A DNA stretch of 64,000 bases from JASHPR01 sp963833885 (GTDB taxonomy: Bacteria; Actinomycetota; Actinomycetes; Streptosporangiales; Streptosporangiaceae), in contig CAWHZU010000019.1 of assembly GCA_963833885.1 (NCBI GenBank), forward strand, positions 1 through 64,000. The letters run 5' to 3'. Within the stretch, counting starts at the first letter, position 1, and each line of letters starts with the position of its first letter. A program made the translations under genes and the position numbers. Shown here one piece after another: positions 26,443-34,856 of this stretch. The notes under the pieces are model-generated. The model did not search any database, was not told the origin of the DNA, and saw nothing but the letters and a program-made list of their open reading frames with translations.

Positions 26443-27929
26443 TCGACGTTGCCGTGGTGGGCGGCGGCCCCGTCGGCATGTGGCTGGCCGCCGAGCTGCA
26501 CCGGGCCGGCGCCCGGCCGGTCGTGTTCGAGCGGCGTGCGGAGCGCCCGCCGCACTCGAAGGCGCTGACGCTCTACCCGCGCACGCTCGAGCTGTTCGCG
26601 ATGCGCGGGATCGCGGACCGCTGGCTGGACGAGGGCACCCAGCTGCCGTCATCGCACTTCGCCATCCTCACCACCCGACTGGACTTCACCAGTCTGGACA
26701 CCCGCTTCCCGTTCACCTTGTTCCTGCCGCAGCTGCGCACCGAGCAGCTGCTCGAAGATCACCTGGCGACGCTCGGGGTGCCGTACCTCATGTCACACAG
26801 CGTGACCGGCCTGCGTCAGGACGCCGATGGCGTCGAGATTGACGTGCTCACTCCGTCCGGGGCGAGGGCGCTCCGCGCGGCGTACGTGGTCGGCTGCGAC
26901 GGCGGCGCCAGCACGGTCCGCGAGGCAACAGGGATCGAGTTCGCCGGCACGCCGGGCACCTGGTCGACGGTCCTGGGGGACGTCGAGCTCACCGACCCGC
27001 CGCCAGAGCGCGCGCTCACCCTCAACCTGCCCGGCGGGTCGATGTATATGGTCGCCCTGGGCGGCGGCCGGTACCGGCTGGCGGCGATCGACCACGCGGC
27101 CCTGGACAACCTGACGGACGCGCCGGTGACGTTCGAGGAGCTGCGCACGAACACCCGCCAGCTCGCCGGCACCGACTACGGCATGCGGGACACCGCGGAC
27201 GCGTGGCTGAGCCGGGTGAACAACGCGACCAGGCAGGCGGTGAGCTATCGAAACGGCCGCGTGTTCCTGGCCGGTGACGCGGCGCACATCCACTACCCAG
27301 CGGGCGGGCAGGGCCTGAACCTCGGGCTGCAGGACGCAGCGAACCTGGCGTGGAAGCTGGCGGCCGTGATCAGAGGCTGGGCGCCGGGCTGGCTGCTGGA
27401 CAGCTACCAGGCCGAGCGGCATCCGGTCGGCCTGGAGGTTGTCGAGGACTCCCTCGCGCAGTGCGCTCTGTTCGCGAACCCGAGCAGAGAAGGCATCGCG
27501 CTGCGGGACCGGTTCGACCGGTTTCTCGCGACGCATCGGTCGCTCAGCGCCGAACTCGCCGTCCGGCTGTCTGGGCTGGCCGTGTGCTACCCGGAAGGCG
27601 GCCGCCGCATGCCCGACCTCGCGCTGCGCGACGCCCCATCGGCGAGCGTGTTCGGGCTCCTGCCGGACGCAAAGTTCGTGCTGCTCGCCCTGGACGGCGA
27701 GGGCAAGGACAGCGAAACGGCCGGGCGTGGCGTGGCCGGGGCCGGATGCTACGGGAACCGGCTCAAGGTGATCACGGCGGCACTTGCCGAGGACCGGGAA
27801 GACTGGGCCGGCGTCCGCGAGGTGCTGATCCGGCCAGACGGTTACGTCGCGTGGTCACGCGGCGAAGGCGATGCGCCGGCGGAGCCGCCCCTGGCCCGGT
27901 GGCTCGGCCCGGCCGGCGCCGGGACCTAG
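26439..27929 (+). CDS. FAD-dependent aromatic hydroxylase (PHBH/UbiH type)
   Basis: A 496-residue class A flavoprotein monooxygenase. The FAD motif DVAVVGGGPVGMWLAAEL is at residues 3-20, the DG motif VGCDGGASTVREATGI near 150, and the GD motif VFLAGDAAHIHYPAGGQGLNLGLQDA near 275, all in the right order. A C-terminal thioredoxin-like extension from about residue 390 is like that of phenol and polyketide hydroxylases. It would use NAD(P)H and oxygen to hydroxylate an activated aromatic ring. The ATG overlaps the previous stop by four bases. It converges with the alpha/beta hydrolase gene. The pathway (catabolic or tailoring) cannot be set from this cluster alone. Confidence 0.88.
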   Translation: MIDVAVVGGGPVGMWLAAELHRAGARPVVFERRAERPPHSKALTLYPRTLELFAMRGIADRWLDEGTQLPSSHFAILTTRLDFTSLDTRFPFTLFLPQLRTEQLLEDHLATLGVPYLMSHSVTGLRQDADGVEIDVLTPSGARALRAAYVVGCDGGASTVREATGIEFAGTPGTWSTVLGDVELTDPPPERALTLNLPGGSMYMVALGGGRYRLAAIDHAALDNLTDAPVTFEELRTNTRQLAGTDYGMRDTADAWLSRVNNATRQAVSYRNGRVFLAGDAAHIHYPAGGQGLNLGLQDAANLAWKLAAVIRGWAPGWLLDSYQAERHPVGLEVVEDSLAQCALFANPSREGIALRDRFDRFLATHRSLSAELAVRLSGLAVCYPEGGRRMPDLALRDAPSASVFGLLPDAKFVLLALDGEGKDSETAGRGVAGAGCYGNRLKVITAALAEDREDWAGVREVLIRPDGYVAWSRGEGDAPAEPPLARWLGPAGAGT

Positions 27930-28738
27930 GGCTGCAGCCAGCGCGTGACCGCGCGGCCCCAGTCCTCGGGCACCTCCCAGAACGTCATGTGGCCCGCCTC
28001 GAGGAACTCCAGTTCGGCGGCGGGCATCACGTCCGCGACCTCGGCGGACAGCTCGGGCCGGGTCAGGATGTCGTGACGGCCCGCCAGCACGAGCGCTGGC
28101 TGCCGGACGCCAGGGAGTCCGGAGAGCGCGTCGTGGCCGTGGCACGCGGCCGACGCGGCGGCGAAGCCGTTGAGGTCGGGGGCGGGCGTGGCCCGGAACT
28201 CGGTGACGGTCTCCGGATGTGCGGCGAGGAAGCCAGGAGACATGCAGAACAGCAGCAGGCTGTCCATCAGCTCTGCGGCGCTGCCTTCCCGGGCCAGCGA
28301 AGCCCAGTGCTCGAACAGGACGTGCAGGAACGTGTCGCTGCGCCCCCATGAGTTGGATAGCACGATTCCGGAGATGTCTTCGGGATGCCTGATCGCCCAT
28401 TCCTGGCAGATGGCGCCGCCCATGGAGGAGCCGATCGCGACGCACGGCGCCAGCCCCAGCGCCTGGTGCAGCGCGTGCGCGTCCTCGGCCAGGTCGGCGA
28501 TGCGATACGGGCCCGGCGTGATTGGGCTGAGGCCGATGCCGCGGTTGTCGAACGTGACGCAACGCCGCTCCGAGCTCAGGTAGGGCAGAACGGGTTCCCA
28601 GGACGCGTGGTCGTCCCCCAGGCCGGCGATCAGGACGACCGGCGGTGCCTCGGCGCGGCCGTGGCTCTGCACCGCGAACCGCCCTCGCTCGGTATCAACG
28701 AACTCGATCACGGGACCCAGTGAACCAGCGGCTGTCAC
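27926..28738 (-). CDS. Alpha/beta hydrolase
   Basis: A 270-residue alpha/beta hydrolase. The oxyanion strand reads VVLIAGLGDDHASWEPV, the nucleophile elbow GSSMGG, the acid loop LAGRHDILTRPE and the catalytic histidine EAGHMTFWEVPE. It resembles 3-oxoadipate enol-lactonase and meta-cleavage product hydrolases, which fits its place beside a hydroxylase and a carboxymuconolactone decarboxylase-like gene, but the substrate is not assignable. The start is GTG 28738, with a second GTG at 28711 as an alternative. The stop overlaps the end of the convergent hydroxylase by 4 bp. The start lies close to a possible sigma-factor promoter reading the other way. Confidence 0.86.
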   Translation of the reverse strand: MTAAGSLGPVIEFVDTERGRFAVQSHGRAEAPPVVLIAGLGDDHASWEPVLPYLSSERRCVTFDNRGIGLSPITPGPYRIADLAEDAHALHQALGLAPCVAIGSSMGGAICQEWAIRHPEDISGIVLSNSWGRSDTFLHVLFEHWASLAREGSAAELMDSLLLFCMSPGFLAAHPETVTEFRATPAPDLNGFAAASAACHGHDALSGLPGVRQPALVLAGRHDILTRPELSAEVADVMPAAELEFLEAGHMTFWEVPEDWGRAVTRWLQP

Positions 28739-28759
28739 GTCTTGGCCAGCCAGCGGGTC
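28733..28759 (+). promoter_or_regulatory. Possible ECF41-type promoter before CMD gene
   Basis: TGTCACG (28733-28739) is followed after exactly 16 bp by GGTC (28756-28759). As I recall it, the ECF41 consensus is TGTCACA-N16-CGTC, so this is one mismatch in each element at the right spacing. Predicted transcription would begin near 28767, about 30 bp before the CMD ATG. CMD genes are classic partners of ECF41 sigma factors, and one is encoded at 31546-32484. Confidence 0.4.
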
Positions 28760-28797
28760 AGGGAGGTGTAACCCACATAACCTCGAGGGAGACCACC

Positions 28798-29271
28798 ATG
28801 GACGCCCGCTTCAACCTGCACGGCAACGACGTCGCGGCGCGCTTCGGCAAGTACCTGAACTCGGCGGGCGCGGCGGTGACCAAGTCGGCCCTGCCGGCTG
28901 CCACGCAGGAGCTGGTGAAGATCCGGGCCAGCCAGGTCAACGGCTGCTCGGGCTGTACCGACATGCATACCAAGGACGCCGAGCAGGCCGGCGAGAGCCG
29001 GGTCCGGCTCAACCTGATCGCCGCCTGGCGGGATGCGACGGTCTTCACCGACGCCGAGCGGGCCGCCCTCGAGCTCACCGAGCAGGGCACCCGCATCGCC
29101 GACGCGGCCGGCGGCGTCACCGACGACGCCTGGGCGAACGCGGCGAAGCACCACGACGATGACCAGCTCGCGGCGCTGGTATGCCTGATCGCCCTGATCA
29201 ACAGCTACAACCGGCTGAACGTGATCGTCCGGCAGCCCGCCGGGGAGTACCAGCCCGGCCAGTGGGGGTGA
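28798..29271 (+). CDS. Carboxymuconolactone decarboxylase/AhpD-like protein
   Basis: A 157-residue alpha-helical protein of the AhpD/CMD family. ELVKIRASQVNGCSGCTDMHTKDAEQAGES holds the CxxC pair C50 and C53 and His57 of the AhpD proton relay, so a thiol-based peroxidase or disulfide reductase role is more likely than decarboxylation. AAWRDATVFTDAERAALELTEQGTRI is the usual following segment. The ATG is preceded by GAGGGAGA. It reads divergently from the alpha/beta hydrolase and converges with the fatty acid hydroxylase. A good match to an ECF41 promoter lies upstream, suggesting control by the sigma factor 3 kb away. Confidence 0.9.
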   Translation: MDARFNLHGNDVAARFGKYLNSAGAAVTKSALPAATQELVKIRASQVNGCSGCTDMHTKDAEQAGESRVRLNLIAAWRDATVFTDAERAALELTEQGTRIADAAGGVTDDAWANAAKHHDDDQLAALVCLIALINSYNRLNVIVRQPAGEYQPGQWG

Positions 29272-29278
29272 CGGAGGG

Positions 29279-30280
29279 TCAGTGCTGGGCCTGGAATGGC
29301 TCGATGAGCTGGCCGGCCATCAGCAGCAGGGCCGGGGCCGTCGCGCCGTCCTGCTCGACCGGTACCGGCCGCCCGTCGAGGCCGGTGCGTCCTACGGCGT
29401 CGCTTGGGGCTGGGAACTTCGCGCGCCCGGCGAGCGCGTCCCAGATCGTGAGCACGACGCCAAGGTTGGCATCCTGGGTGTCGGGCGCGTGGTGCAGCCG
29501 GTGGTAGGCGGGGCTCACCACCACCCGCCCGACCGGGCCGAAGGTCCAGCGCAGGTTGGCGTGCTGCAGGGTGCCGATGCATACGTAGATCGTGATCACC
29601 ACCGGGGCGATCGCGCGGGTCGGCATCAGGATCGCGACCGGAACGGCGGCCAGCAGGAACCCCGTCGTGTGCATGAGCGGGTGCGCACGGAAGGACGTGA
29701 GCACGCTCAGCTCCTCCTGGCTGTGGTGCAGGGCGTGAAAGCGCCACAGCAGATCGAGCCGGTGGTCGGCGTAGTGAGCCAGCCAGTTGGCAAAGTCCAT
29801 CGCCACCACCGTGACGGGTATGAGCAGCCAGCCTGGCCAGCTCTGCACCGGCCGCAGCTCGATCCAGCTGGCGTGGCTGCTGATCAGCACGGCGGCCCCG
29901 ACGCTGAGCAAGGTCATCAGCGGGATCACCACGAGCGCGTGCAAGGCCAGGAAGCCGGCGTCCTGAACGTGGCCGCGGGCCAGGACCGGCCGGCGTTCGG
30001 CCAGCCAGATCCGCTCGCAGATCCCGGTCACCACGACCAGCACGATCAGCAGCGGGGCGGCGAGCTCGGCCCGGCCCGCGGAGAGCACCGTCTCCAGCCG
30101 GCCCTGCTTGAGCAGATCGGAGATGGCCACCCAGAGGATGAGAGCCGTCACCCCGGCCACGGCAAAGGAGGACAGGCACAGGCGCCGCCACCACGCGGCC
30201 CGGGTCCCCTCCTGCTCGCATGCAGCGGCGAGCTGCAAGCGGTCACTGGCGGTTCCGATATCTACCTGTGAAGCAGACAA
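29279..30280 (-). CDS. Fatty acid hydroxylase/sterol desaturase family membrane protein
   Basis: A membrane di-iron protein of about 333 residues with four to five hydrophobic segments. The histidine clusters of the family are all visible: HYADH, FHALHHSQEE, HPLMH and YHRLHHAPD. Such enzymes hydroxylate or desaturate lipids, sterols or carotenoids. The start is unclear: the reading frame extends to 30451, but that part is low complexity and runs into the divergent gene's promoter. A TTG at 30280 (or GTG 30283) sits right after GAGGAG and gives a sensible N-terminus. The gene converges with the CMD gene, 7 bp away. The natural lipid substrate is unknown. Confidence 0.8.
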   Translation of the reverse strand: MSASQVDIGTASDRLQLAAACEQEGTRAAWWRRLCLSSFAVAGVTALILWVAISDLLKQGRLETVLSAGRAELAAPLLIVLVVVTGICERIWLAERRPVLARGHVQDAGFLALHALVVIPLMTLLSVGAAVLISSHASWIELRPVQSWPGWLLIPVTVVAMDFANWLAHYADHRLDLLWRFHALHHSQEELSVLTSFRAHPLMHTTGFLLAAVPVAILMPTRAIAPVVITIYVCIGTLQHANLRWTFGPVGRVVVSPAYHRLHHAPDTQDANLGVVLTIWDALAGRAKFPAPSDAVGRTGLDGRPVPVEQDGATAPALLLMAGQLIEPFQAQH

Positions 30281-30444
30281 CACAGCTCCTCGCGCGACAC
30301 CCTCCGTCTCCCTGGGGGGAACGGGCACTGTCCCCGGCCGGTTCAAAATACCGCCGCCGCGAGCCTGGCCACTGTTCGGATCTGGTGCCGCTACCGCGAC
30401 ACCCATCCCCGCAGAGGGGTCTGTGGCGCAGTACGGTCGTCGGC

Positions 30445-31473
30445 GTGACAACCGCTCGGCTCGACCTCACGCGGCGGCAGATCCTGGCGTTCCGGCGGCA
30501 CACCGGTGCGCTGGACGAGCGGCTCCCGGCCGGGCGATCCTCGCTCCGGCGTGCGGCCTGGGCAGGACTGCAGGACAGCATGCCCCGTGCCGCCGCGGCA
30601 TCGATCCACGCGCGTGTCGAGGGCACCGAGCCCGCCACGTGGGAGGACCCTTCGCTGGTACAGATCTGGGGCCCGCGGTTCAGCGTGTTCGTCGTCCCGG
30701 AACGGGACCTGGCCGTCTTCACGCTCGGGACGCTGCCCGACGACGCCAGGGGCCGGAAAAGGGCCCAGGATCTCGCCGCCCGCCTGGCCGCGTTCCTCGG
30801 CGGCACGCGGATGACCTACGCGGAGGCGGGGCGCGGGCTCGGCGTGCACCCGAACAGCCTCAGGTACGCGGCCGCGACCGGCACGGTCCTGATCCGGTGG
30901 GACGCCGCCCGGTCGTCCACGGTGTGGACCGTTCCGTCACCCGAGGTCGAGCCCGGCGACGCTCGCCTCGAGCTCGCGCGCCGGTACCTGCACATCTACG
31001 GCCCGGCCGCGCCCGAGTCCTTTGGCCGCTGGGCGGGGCTCGGCATGCGGCACGCCGTGGCGGCGTTCCAGGCACTCCGCGGATCGCTGACGACGGTACG
31101 GACCCCGATCGGCGAGGCGTCAATCCTCACCCGCGACGAGGCGGTCTTCCGCAAGGCTCCGGCCCCGGCGGCCCCGGCGCGGCTGCTGCCGAGCGGCGAC
31201 GCCTATCTGCTGCTGCAGGGAACCGATCGCGAGCTCCTCATCCCGGACGCGGACCGGCGCGCCGCGCTGTGGACCCCGCGGGTCTGGCCCGGTGGCGTTC
31301 TCATCGACGGAGAGGTGGCCGGGACCTGGCGGCGCGCGGACACGGCGATGACGGTGCAGCCGTGGCGGCGGCTATCGCCCGCAGAACGCGAAGCGGTCGC
31401 TGCGGAGGTGCAGACGCTGCCGATACCCGGCATCCGGGGGCGCATCGTGCTGCGCTGGGACGACCGCAGCTAG
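30445..31473 (+). CDS. Winged-helix DNA-binding protein (AlkZ-like)
   Basis: A 342-residue protein with the layout of the 'winged helix DNA-binding domain' (HTH_42/AlkZ-like) family: LRRAAWAGLQDSMPRAAAASIHARVEG near the N-terminus, LVQIWGPRFSVFVVPERDLAVFTLG near 70, and LSGDAYLLLQGTDRELLIPD-like sequence in the C-terminal barrel. Some members are DNA glycosylases that unhook interstrand crosslinks, but the catalytic QxQ/QxD motif of AlkZ is not evident to me, so glycosylase activity is not claimed. The GTG at 30445 is the likely start. It is divergent from the membrane hydroxylase and ends 72 bp before the convergent sigma factor gene. Confidence 0.75.
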   Translation: MTTARLDLTRRQILAFRRHTGALDERLPAGRSSLRRAAWAGLQDSMPRAAAASIHARVEGTEPATWEDPSLVQIWGPRFSVFVVPERDLAVFTLGTLPDDARGRKRAQDLAARLAAFLGGTRMTYAEAGRGLGVHPNSLRYAAATGTVLIRWDAARSSTVWTVPSPEVEPGDARLELARRYLHIYGPAAPESFGRWAGLGMRHAVAAFQALRGSLTTVRTPIGEASILTRDEAVFRKAPAPAAPARLLPSGDAYLLLQGTDRELLIPDADRRAALWTPRVWPGGVLIDGEVAGTWRRADTAMTVQPWRRLSPAEREAVAAEVQTLPIPGIRGRIVLRWDDRS

Positions 31474-31545
31474 CGGAGCGATCAGCTATGCCTCGATCGG
31501 ATGCAGGCGCTTGTCCGCCACCCACCTCCGGTCGAGCGCGAAGGG

Positions 31546-32484
31546 TTATTCCTTCCTCGGGCGCCGCGCCAGATCGGACACCGGCCCAAGGTGACCGAGC
31601 TTGTCGGGGTTGACGACGGCGTGCAGCGCCTGGACGACCCCGTCGGCGATCTCGAGCTCGACCACGGTGACCACGCGCCCCTCGGCGTCGTACAGCACGG
31701 CACCCGGCTGGCCGTTGACCCAGGCCAGCCGCAGCGAGGTGCCTTCGAACCGGCCGCGGCGGAATATGCCGGCGATCAGCCGCATGACGCGCTCCCGTCC
31801 GGCCAGCGGCCTCGCGATCGCCTGCGCCTTGCCGCCGCCGTCCCCGTGGAACACCACGTCGGGCGCGAGCATGCCGAGCAGCGCTTCCATGTCGCCGCCC
31901 CCGGCGGCCTCGAAGAACCTGCGGGCGAGTTCCTCGCCCTCGGCACGCCGCTCCCCTCGACCCACCGGTGGCTCGGCGTGCGCCTGCGCCCCGGCGGAGA
32001 TGCGCTGCCTGGCGCGAGCGAAGATCTGGCGGCAGTTCACCTCGGTCTTGCCGGTGATCCTGGCCACAGCCGGGTAGCGGTACCCGAAGACCTCGCGGAG
32101 CATGAACACCGCGCGCTCCACCGGCGAGAGTTCCTCCAGCATCACGAGGAACGCCATGGACAGCGAGTCGGCCAGCTCGGCGTGCTCGGCGGGCCCGGGG
32201 CCGTCGGCGGGCACGACGATCGGCTCGGGCAGCCAGTCCCCCACGTACGTCTCCCTCCGCACCCGCGCCGACTTCAGGTAGTTGATGCCCAGCCGCGTCA
32301 CCGCCGTGGTCAGGTACGCCTTTGGGTCGGCGATCGTGGTTCCCGCCTGGCGCGCCCGGGTCATGCCGAGGAACGCGTCCTGCACGAGGTCCTCGGCGTC
32401 GCCCACCGACCCGGTCATCCCGTAGGCGATGGAGAACAGCAGCGGCCGGTACTCGGCCGCCGACTCATCCGCTGACCCAGGCAC
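31546..32484 (-). CDS. sigJ: SigJ-type ECF41 RNA polymerase sigma factor
   Basis: A 312-residue ECF sigma factor of group 41. Region 2 (YRPLLFSIAYGMTGSVGDAEDLVQDAFLG) and region 4 (LSPVERAVFMLREVFGYRYPAVARITGKTEVNCRQIFARARQRI) are followed by a SnoaL-like C-terminal domain from about residue 190. That domain has the two ECF41 hallmarks, DGGGK and NPDKL. It replaces an anti-sigma factor and modulates activity. The ATG overlaps the end of the epimerase gene by 20 bp, so the two form an operon. An ECF41-type promoter precedes the epimerase, indicating autoregulation. The inducing signal of these factors is not generally known. Confidence 0.93.
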   Translation of the reverse strand: MPGSADESAAEYRPLLFSIAYGMTGSVGDAEDLVQDAFLGMTRARQAGTTIADPKAYLTTAVTRLGINYLKSARVRRETYVGDWLPEPIVVPADGPGPAEHAELADSLSMAFLVMLEELSPVERAVFMLREVFGYRYPAVARITGKTEVNCRQIFARARQRISAGAQAHAEPPVGRGERRAEGEELARRFFEAAGGGDMEALLGMLAPDVVFHGDGGGKAQAIARPLAGRERVMRLIAGIFRRGRFEGTSLRLAWVNGQPGAVLYDAEGRVVTVVELEIADGVVQALHAVVNPDKLGHLGPVSDLARRPRKE

Positions 32485-33391
32485 GGAATCCCTCCCGCCA
32501 GCTCGCGTAGCGCGGCTCGAAGCCGAGCTCCTTCTTTGCCTTCTCGTTCGATGACCCGCGTGCCTCCGTCATCTGGGACACGACGAAATCCCCGGCGAGC
32601 AGCCGGCCCAGCCAGACGGGCAGGCGCAGCGGCGGCTTCGCGCCTGCGACCTTGGCCAGGTACGGCAGCCACTCCGCGACCGGCGCCGGGTCGCTGTCCA
32701 CGATGTTGTAGACGCCGGGCGCGCCGCGGCCGACCGCCGCGACCGTCGCGGCCGCCGCGTCGGCGATCTCAATGAACGACCAGATCCCGGCCCCGCCGCC
32801 GATCACCGGGAACTGCCGCTTGCGGACCATCTCCACCAGAAAATCGGATGCCCCCGGCCCGTAGAAGTTGCCGTAGCGCAGCACGATCCCCTCGGCCACC
32901 GCGCCGGGCACCGCCTCCTCCACGTGCTTCACCGCCGCCACCGTCCCCGCCGCCGACGGGGCCGACCGCGAATCCAGCGGATCGGATTCGGTCTGCACCG
33001 GGGCGCCGGAACGAGCGGTCATGTTGGTATTGCTTTGCGCGATGACCCGGCGGGTGCCCGCCCGCGCCGCGGCCGCCAGCAGGTTGTCGGTGCCCCGGGT
33101 CCGCAGCTCGTTCGTGGCGGCGAACACCTTGTCGACGTTGCGCAGGCTCCGCATGTCCGCCAGCGCGGTCATCTCATGCACGATCACCTCCGGCGACGCG
33201 GCCTGCACCGCCTCGATCACCGCCTCGCGATCGAGTCCGTCGACCACCACCGGTTCCGCGCCCGCCTCGCGCAGCTGCCCGGCCTTGCCGGGCGTCCTCG
33301 TGGTGGCGGTGACCTCGTGACCCGCCGCGATCAGGGCAGGAACAAGGTGCTGTCCCAGCGCCCCGGTCGCACCCGTGACGAAGACTCGCAT
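32465..33391 (-). CDS. NAD-dependent epimerase/dehydratase family protein
   Basis: A 308-residue extended SDR. VFVTGATGALGQHLVPALIAAGHEV is the nucleotide-binding start; the body contains LRYGNFYGPGASDFLVEMVRKRQFPVIGGG and a C-terminal substrate-binding part ending in GFRAWVSG. The usual YxxxK is not obvious: the region reads SAAGTVAAVKHVE, so it may bind cofactor without classic catalysis. Epimerases of this kind are among the known partners (with CMD proteins and oxidoreductases) of ECF41 sigma factors. ATG 33391 follows GGGAGGAAGG. The gene is first in the operon with the sigma factor, from the promoter at 33424-33450. Confidence 0.88.
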   Translation of the reverse strand: MRVFVTGATGALGQHLVPALIAAGHEVTATTRTPGKAGQLREAGAEPVVVDGLDREAVIEAVQAASPEVIVHEMTALADMRSLRNVDKVFAATNELRTRGTDNLLAAAARAGTRRVIAQSNTNMTARSGAPVQTESDPLDSRSAPSAAGTVAAVKHVEEAVPGAVAEGIVLRYGNFYGPGASDFLVEMVRKRQFPVIGGGAGIWSFIEIADAAAATVAAVGRGAPGVYNIVDSDPAPVAEWLPYLAKVAGAKPPLRLPVWLGRLLAGDFVVSQMTEARGSSNEKAKKELGFEPRYASWREGFRAWVSG

Positions 33392-33423
33392 GCCCTTCCT
33401 CCCTCGGTGTGTTTTCCCTTGAA

Positions 33424-33450
33424 GACAAGGCAGCACCCGGGGATGTGACA
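33424..33450 (-). promoter_or_regulatory. ECF41-type promoter of epimerase-sigma operon
   Basis: Read on the minus strand, TGTCACA (33450-33444) is followed after 16 bp by TGTC (33427-33424). This matches the TGTCACA-N16-CGTC pattern I recall for ECF41 promoters, with one mismatch in the -10. The predicted start site is near 33417, some 25 bp before the epimerase ATG and just ahead of its ribosome site. It implies that the sigma factor drives its own operon. Confidence 0.65.
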
Positions 33451-33461
33451 GGAAGAAGTCC

Positions 33462-34655
33462 TCAGGCCGTGCCCGCGGGCCGATAGCGGCCCAGGCCCAC
33501 GTAGTTTTCGGCCAGTGAGGTCGCCGCGGCGTCCGAGGTGCAAACGTAGTCCCGGTAGGACTCCTGCAGCCGCCGGTCGTAGGCGTCGTAGGAATCGAAC
33601 GAGTGCAGCAGCGTCGTCATCCACCAGGAGAAGTGCTGCGCTCGCCATACCCGGCGCAGGCAGGTCTGCGAGTACTCGTCCAGCAGCGTCTCCTCCCCGC
33701 TGGCGTACCACGCGGCGAGTGCCTCGGTGAGCACGGTGACGTCGAAGGCCGCCAGGTTCAGGCCCTTGGCGCCGGTAGGCGGCACGATGTGGGCGGCGTC
33801 CCCCGCCAGGTACAGCCGGCCATACTGCATCGGCTCGGCCACGAAACTGCGCATGGCCGTGATGCCCTTTTCGACCACCGGGCCGGTGGACAGGCTCCAG
33901 CCGGGCACGGTCTCCAGCCGCGCCGCCAGTTCGGTCCAGATCCGGTCGTCGGGCCAGTTCGCGATGTCCTCGTCCGGCGCCACCTGCAGGTAAAAGCGGC
34001 TCAGGGTCGGGCTCCGCATGCTGTGCAAGGCGAAGCCCCGGGTGTTGCTGGAGTAGATCAGCTCCTCCGAGGACGGCGCCACGGCGGCGAGGACCCCGAG
34101 CCAGCCGAACGGGTACTCCTTGTCGAAGAACGCCAGGACGCCAGCCGGGATCGCATCCCGGCACACCCCGTGAAACCCGTCACAGCCCGCGATGAAATCC
34201 GCCTGGATGACCTTGCGCTCGCCCTCATGGGTGAAGAACACCTGAGGGCCGGGGCCGTCGAACCCCTCGGGCACCACGTCGGCGACCTCGAACAGGATCT
34301 CCCCGCCCGCCGCCAGCCGCGCCGCGATCAGGTCCTTGACCACCTCCTGCTGGCCGTAGACGGTGATCGCGCGGCCGGGCACCAGCTTCTCGAACGCGAT
34401 CCGGTGGCCCTGCCCGCCGAACCGCAGCTCGATGCCGTGATGGACCAGGCCCTCGCGCAGCATCCGCTCGCCCACGCCGGAGTCGGTAAGCGTGTCGACG
34501 GTGCCTTGTTCCAGCACACCCGCCCGGACCCGGTGCTCGACGTAGTCGCGGCTGCGGGCCTCGATCACCACGGACTCGATGCCGCGCAGGTGCAGCAGGT
34601 GGGCCAGCAACAGCCCGGCCGGCCCCGCGCCGACGATCGCGACCTGGGTACGCAT
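33462..34655 (-). CDS. pobA: 4-hydroxybenzoate 3-monooxygenase
   Basis: A 397-residue flavoprotein that matches PobA throughout: VAIVGAGPAGLLLAHLLHLRGI at the start, the substrate-region SRDYVEHRVRAGVLEQGTVDTL, GCDGFHGVCRDAIP, and GDAAHIVPPTGAKGLNLAAFDV near 290. PobA uses NAD(P)H and oxygen to convert 4-hydroxybenzoate to protocatechuate, feeding the beta-ketoadipate pathway. Length is as expected. The ATG at 34655 follows GGAAGGAGCC. No protocatechuate ring-cleavage genes are in this window; a divergent FCD-type GntR regulator begins 248 bp away and is a candidate controller. The next gene downstream is the ECF41 epimerase, with its own promoter. Confidence 0.93.
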   Translation of the reverse strand: MRTQVAIVGAGPAGLLLAHLLHLRGIESVVIEARSRDYVEHRVRAGVLEQGTVDTLTDSGVGERMLREGLVHHGIELRFGGQGHRIAFEKLVPGRAITVYGQQEVVKDLIAARLAAGGEILFEVADVVPEGFDGPGPQVFFTHEGERKVIQADFIAGCDGFHGVCRDAIPAGVLAFFDKEYPFGWLGVLAAVAPSSEELIYSSNTRGFALHSMRSPTLSRFYLQVAPDEDIANWPDDRIWTELAARLETVPGWSLSTGPVVEKGITAMRSFVAEPMQYGRLYLAGDAAHIVPPTGAKGLNLAAFDVTVLTEALAAWYASGEETLLDEYSQTCLRRVWRAQHFSWWMTTLLHSFDSYDAYDRRLQESYRDYVCTSDAAATSLAENYVGLGRYRPAGTA

Positions 34656-34757
34656 TGAGGCTCCTTCCGCGCCGGTCTCGCCGACGCATGCTGCGCCGAT
34701 TGAGAGGATAGGCCCGCCGCCTTACGAACGGGAGTGCGCATCGCGGCCACTCGCCAG

Positions 34758-34821
34758 GCAGACGTTCAGGCGGCAGTTCAGGCTGACGTTCAGCCAGACG
34801 CCCAGCCAGACGCTCAGGCGG
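34758..34821. repeat. Degenerate 12-bp repeats between pobA and GntR
   Basis: About five variants of GACGTTCAGCCA (for example GACGCCCAGCCA and GACGCTCAGGCG) follow each other between pobA and the GntR gene. They lie upstream of the likely GntR promoter and operator. They could be a slippage product or a binding array; nothing in the sequence decides between these. Confidence 0.45.
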
Positions 34822-34856
34822 GTTTGCTCGCGCTATCCCCGCGCCTCCTTGGTATA

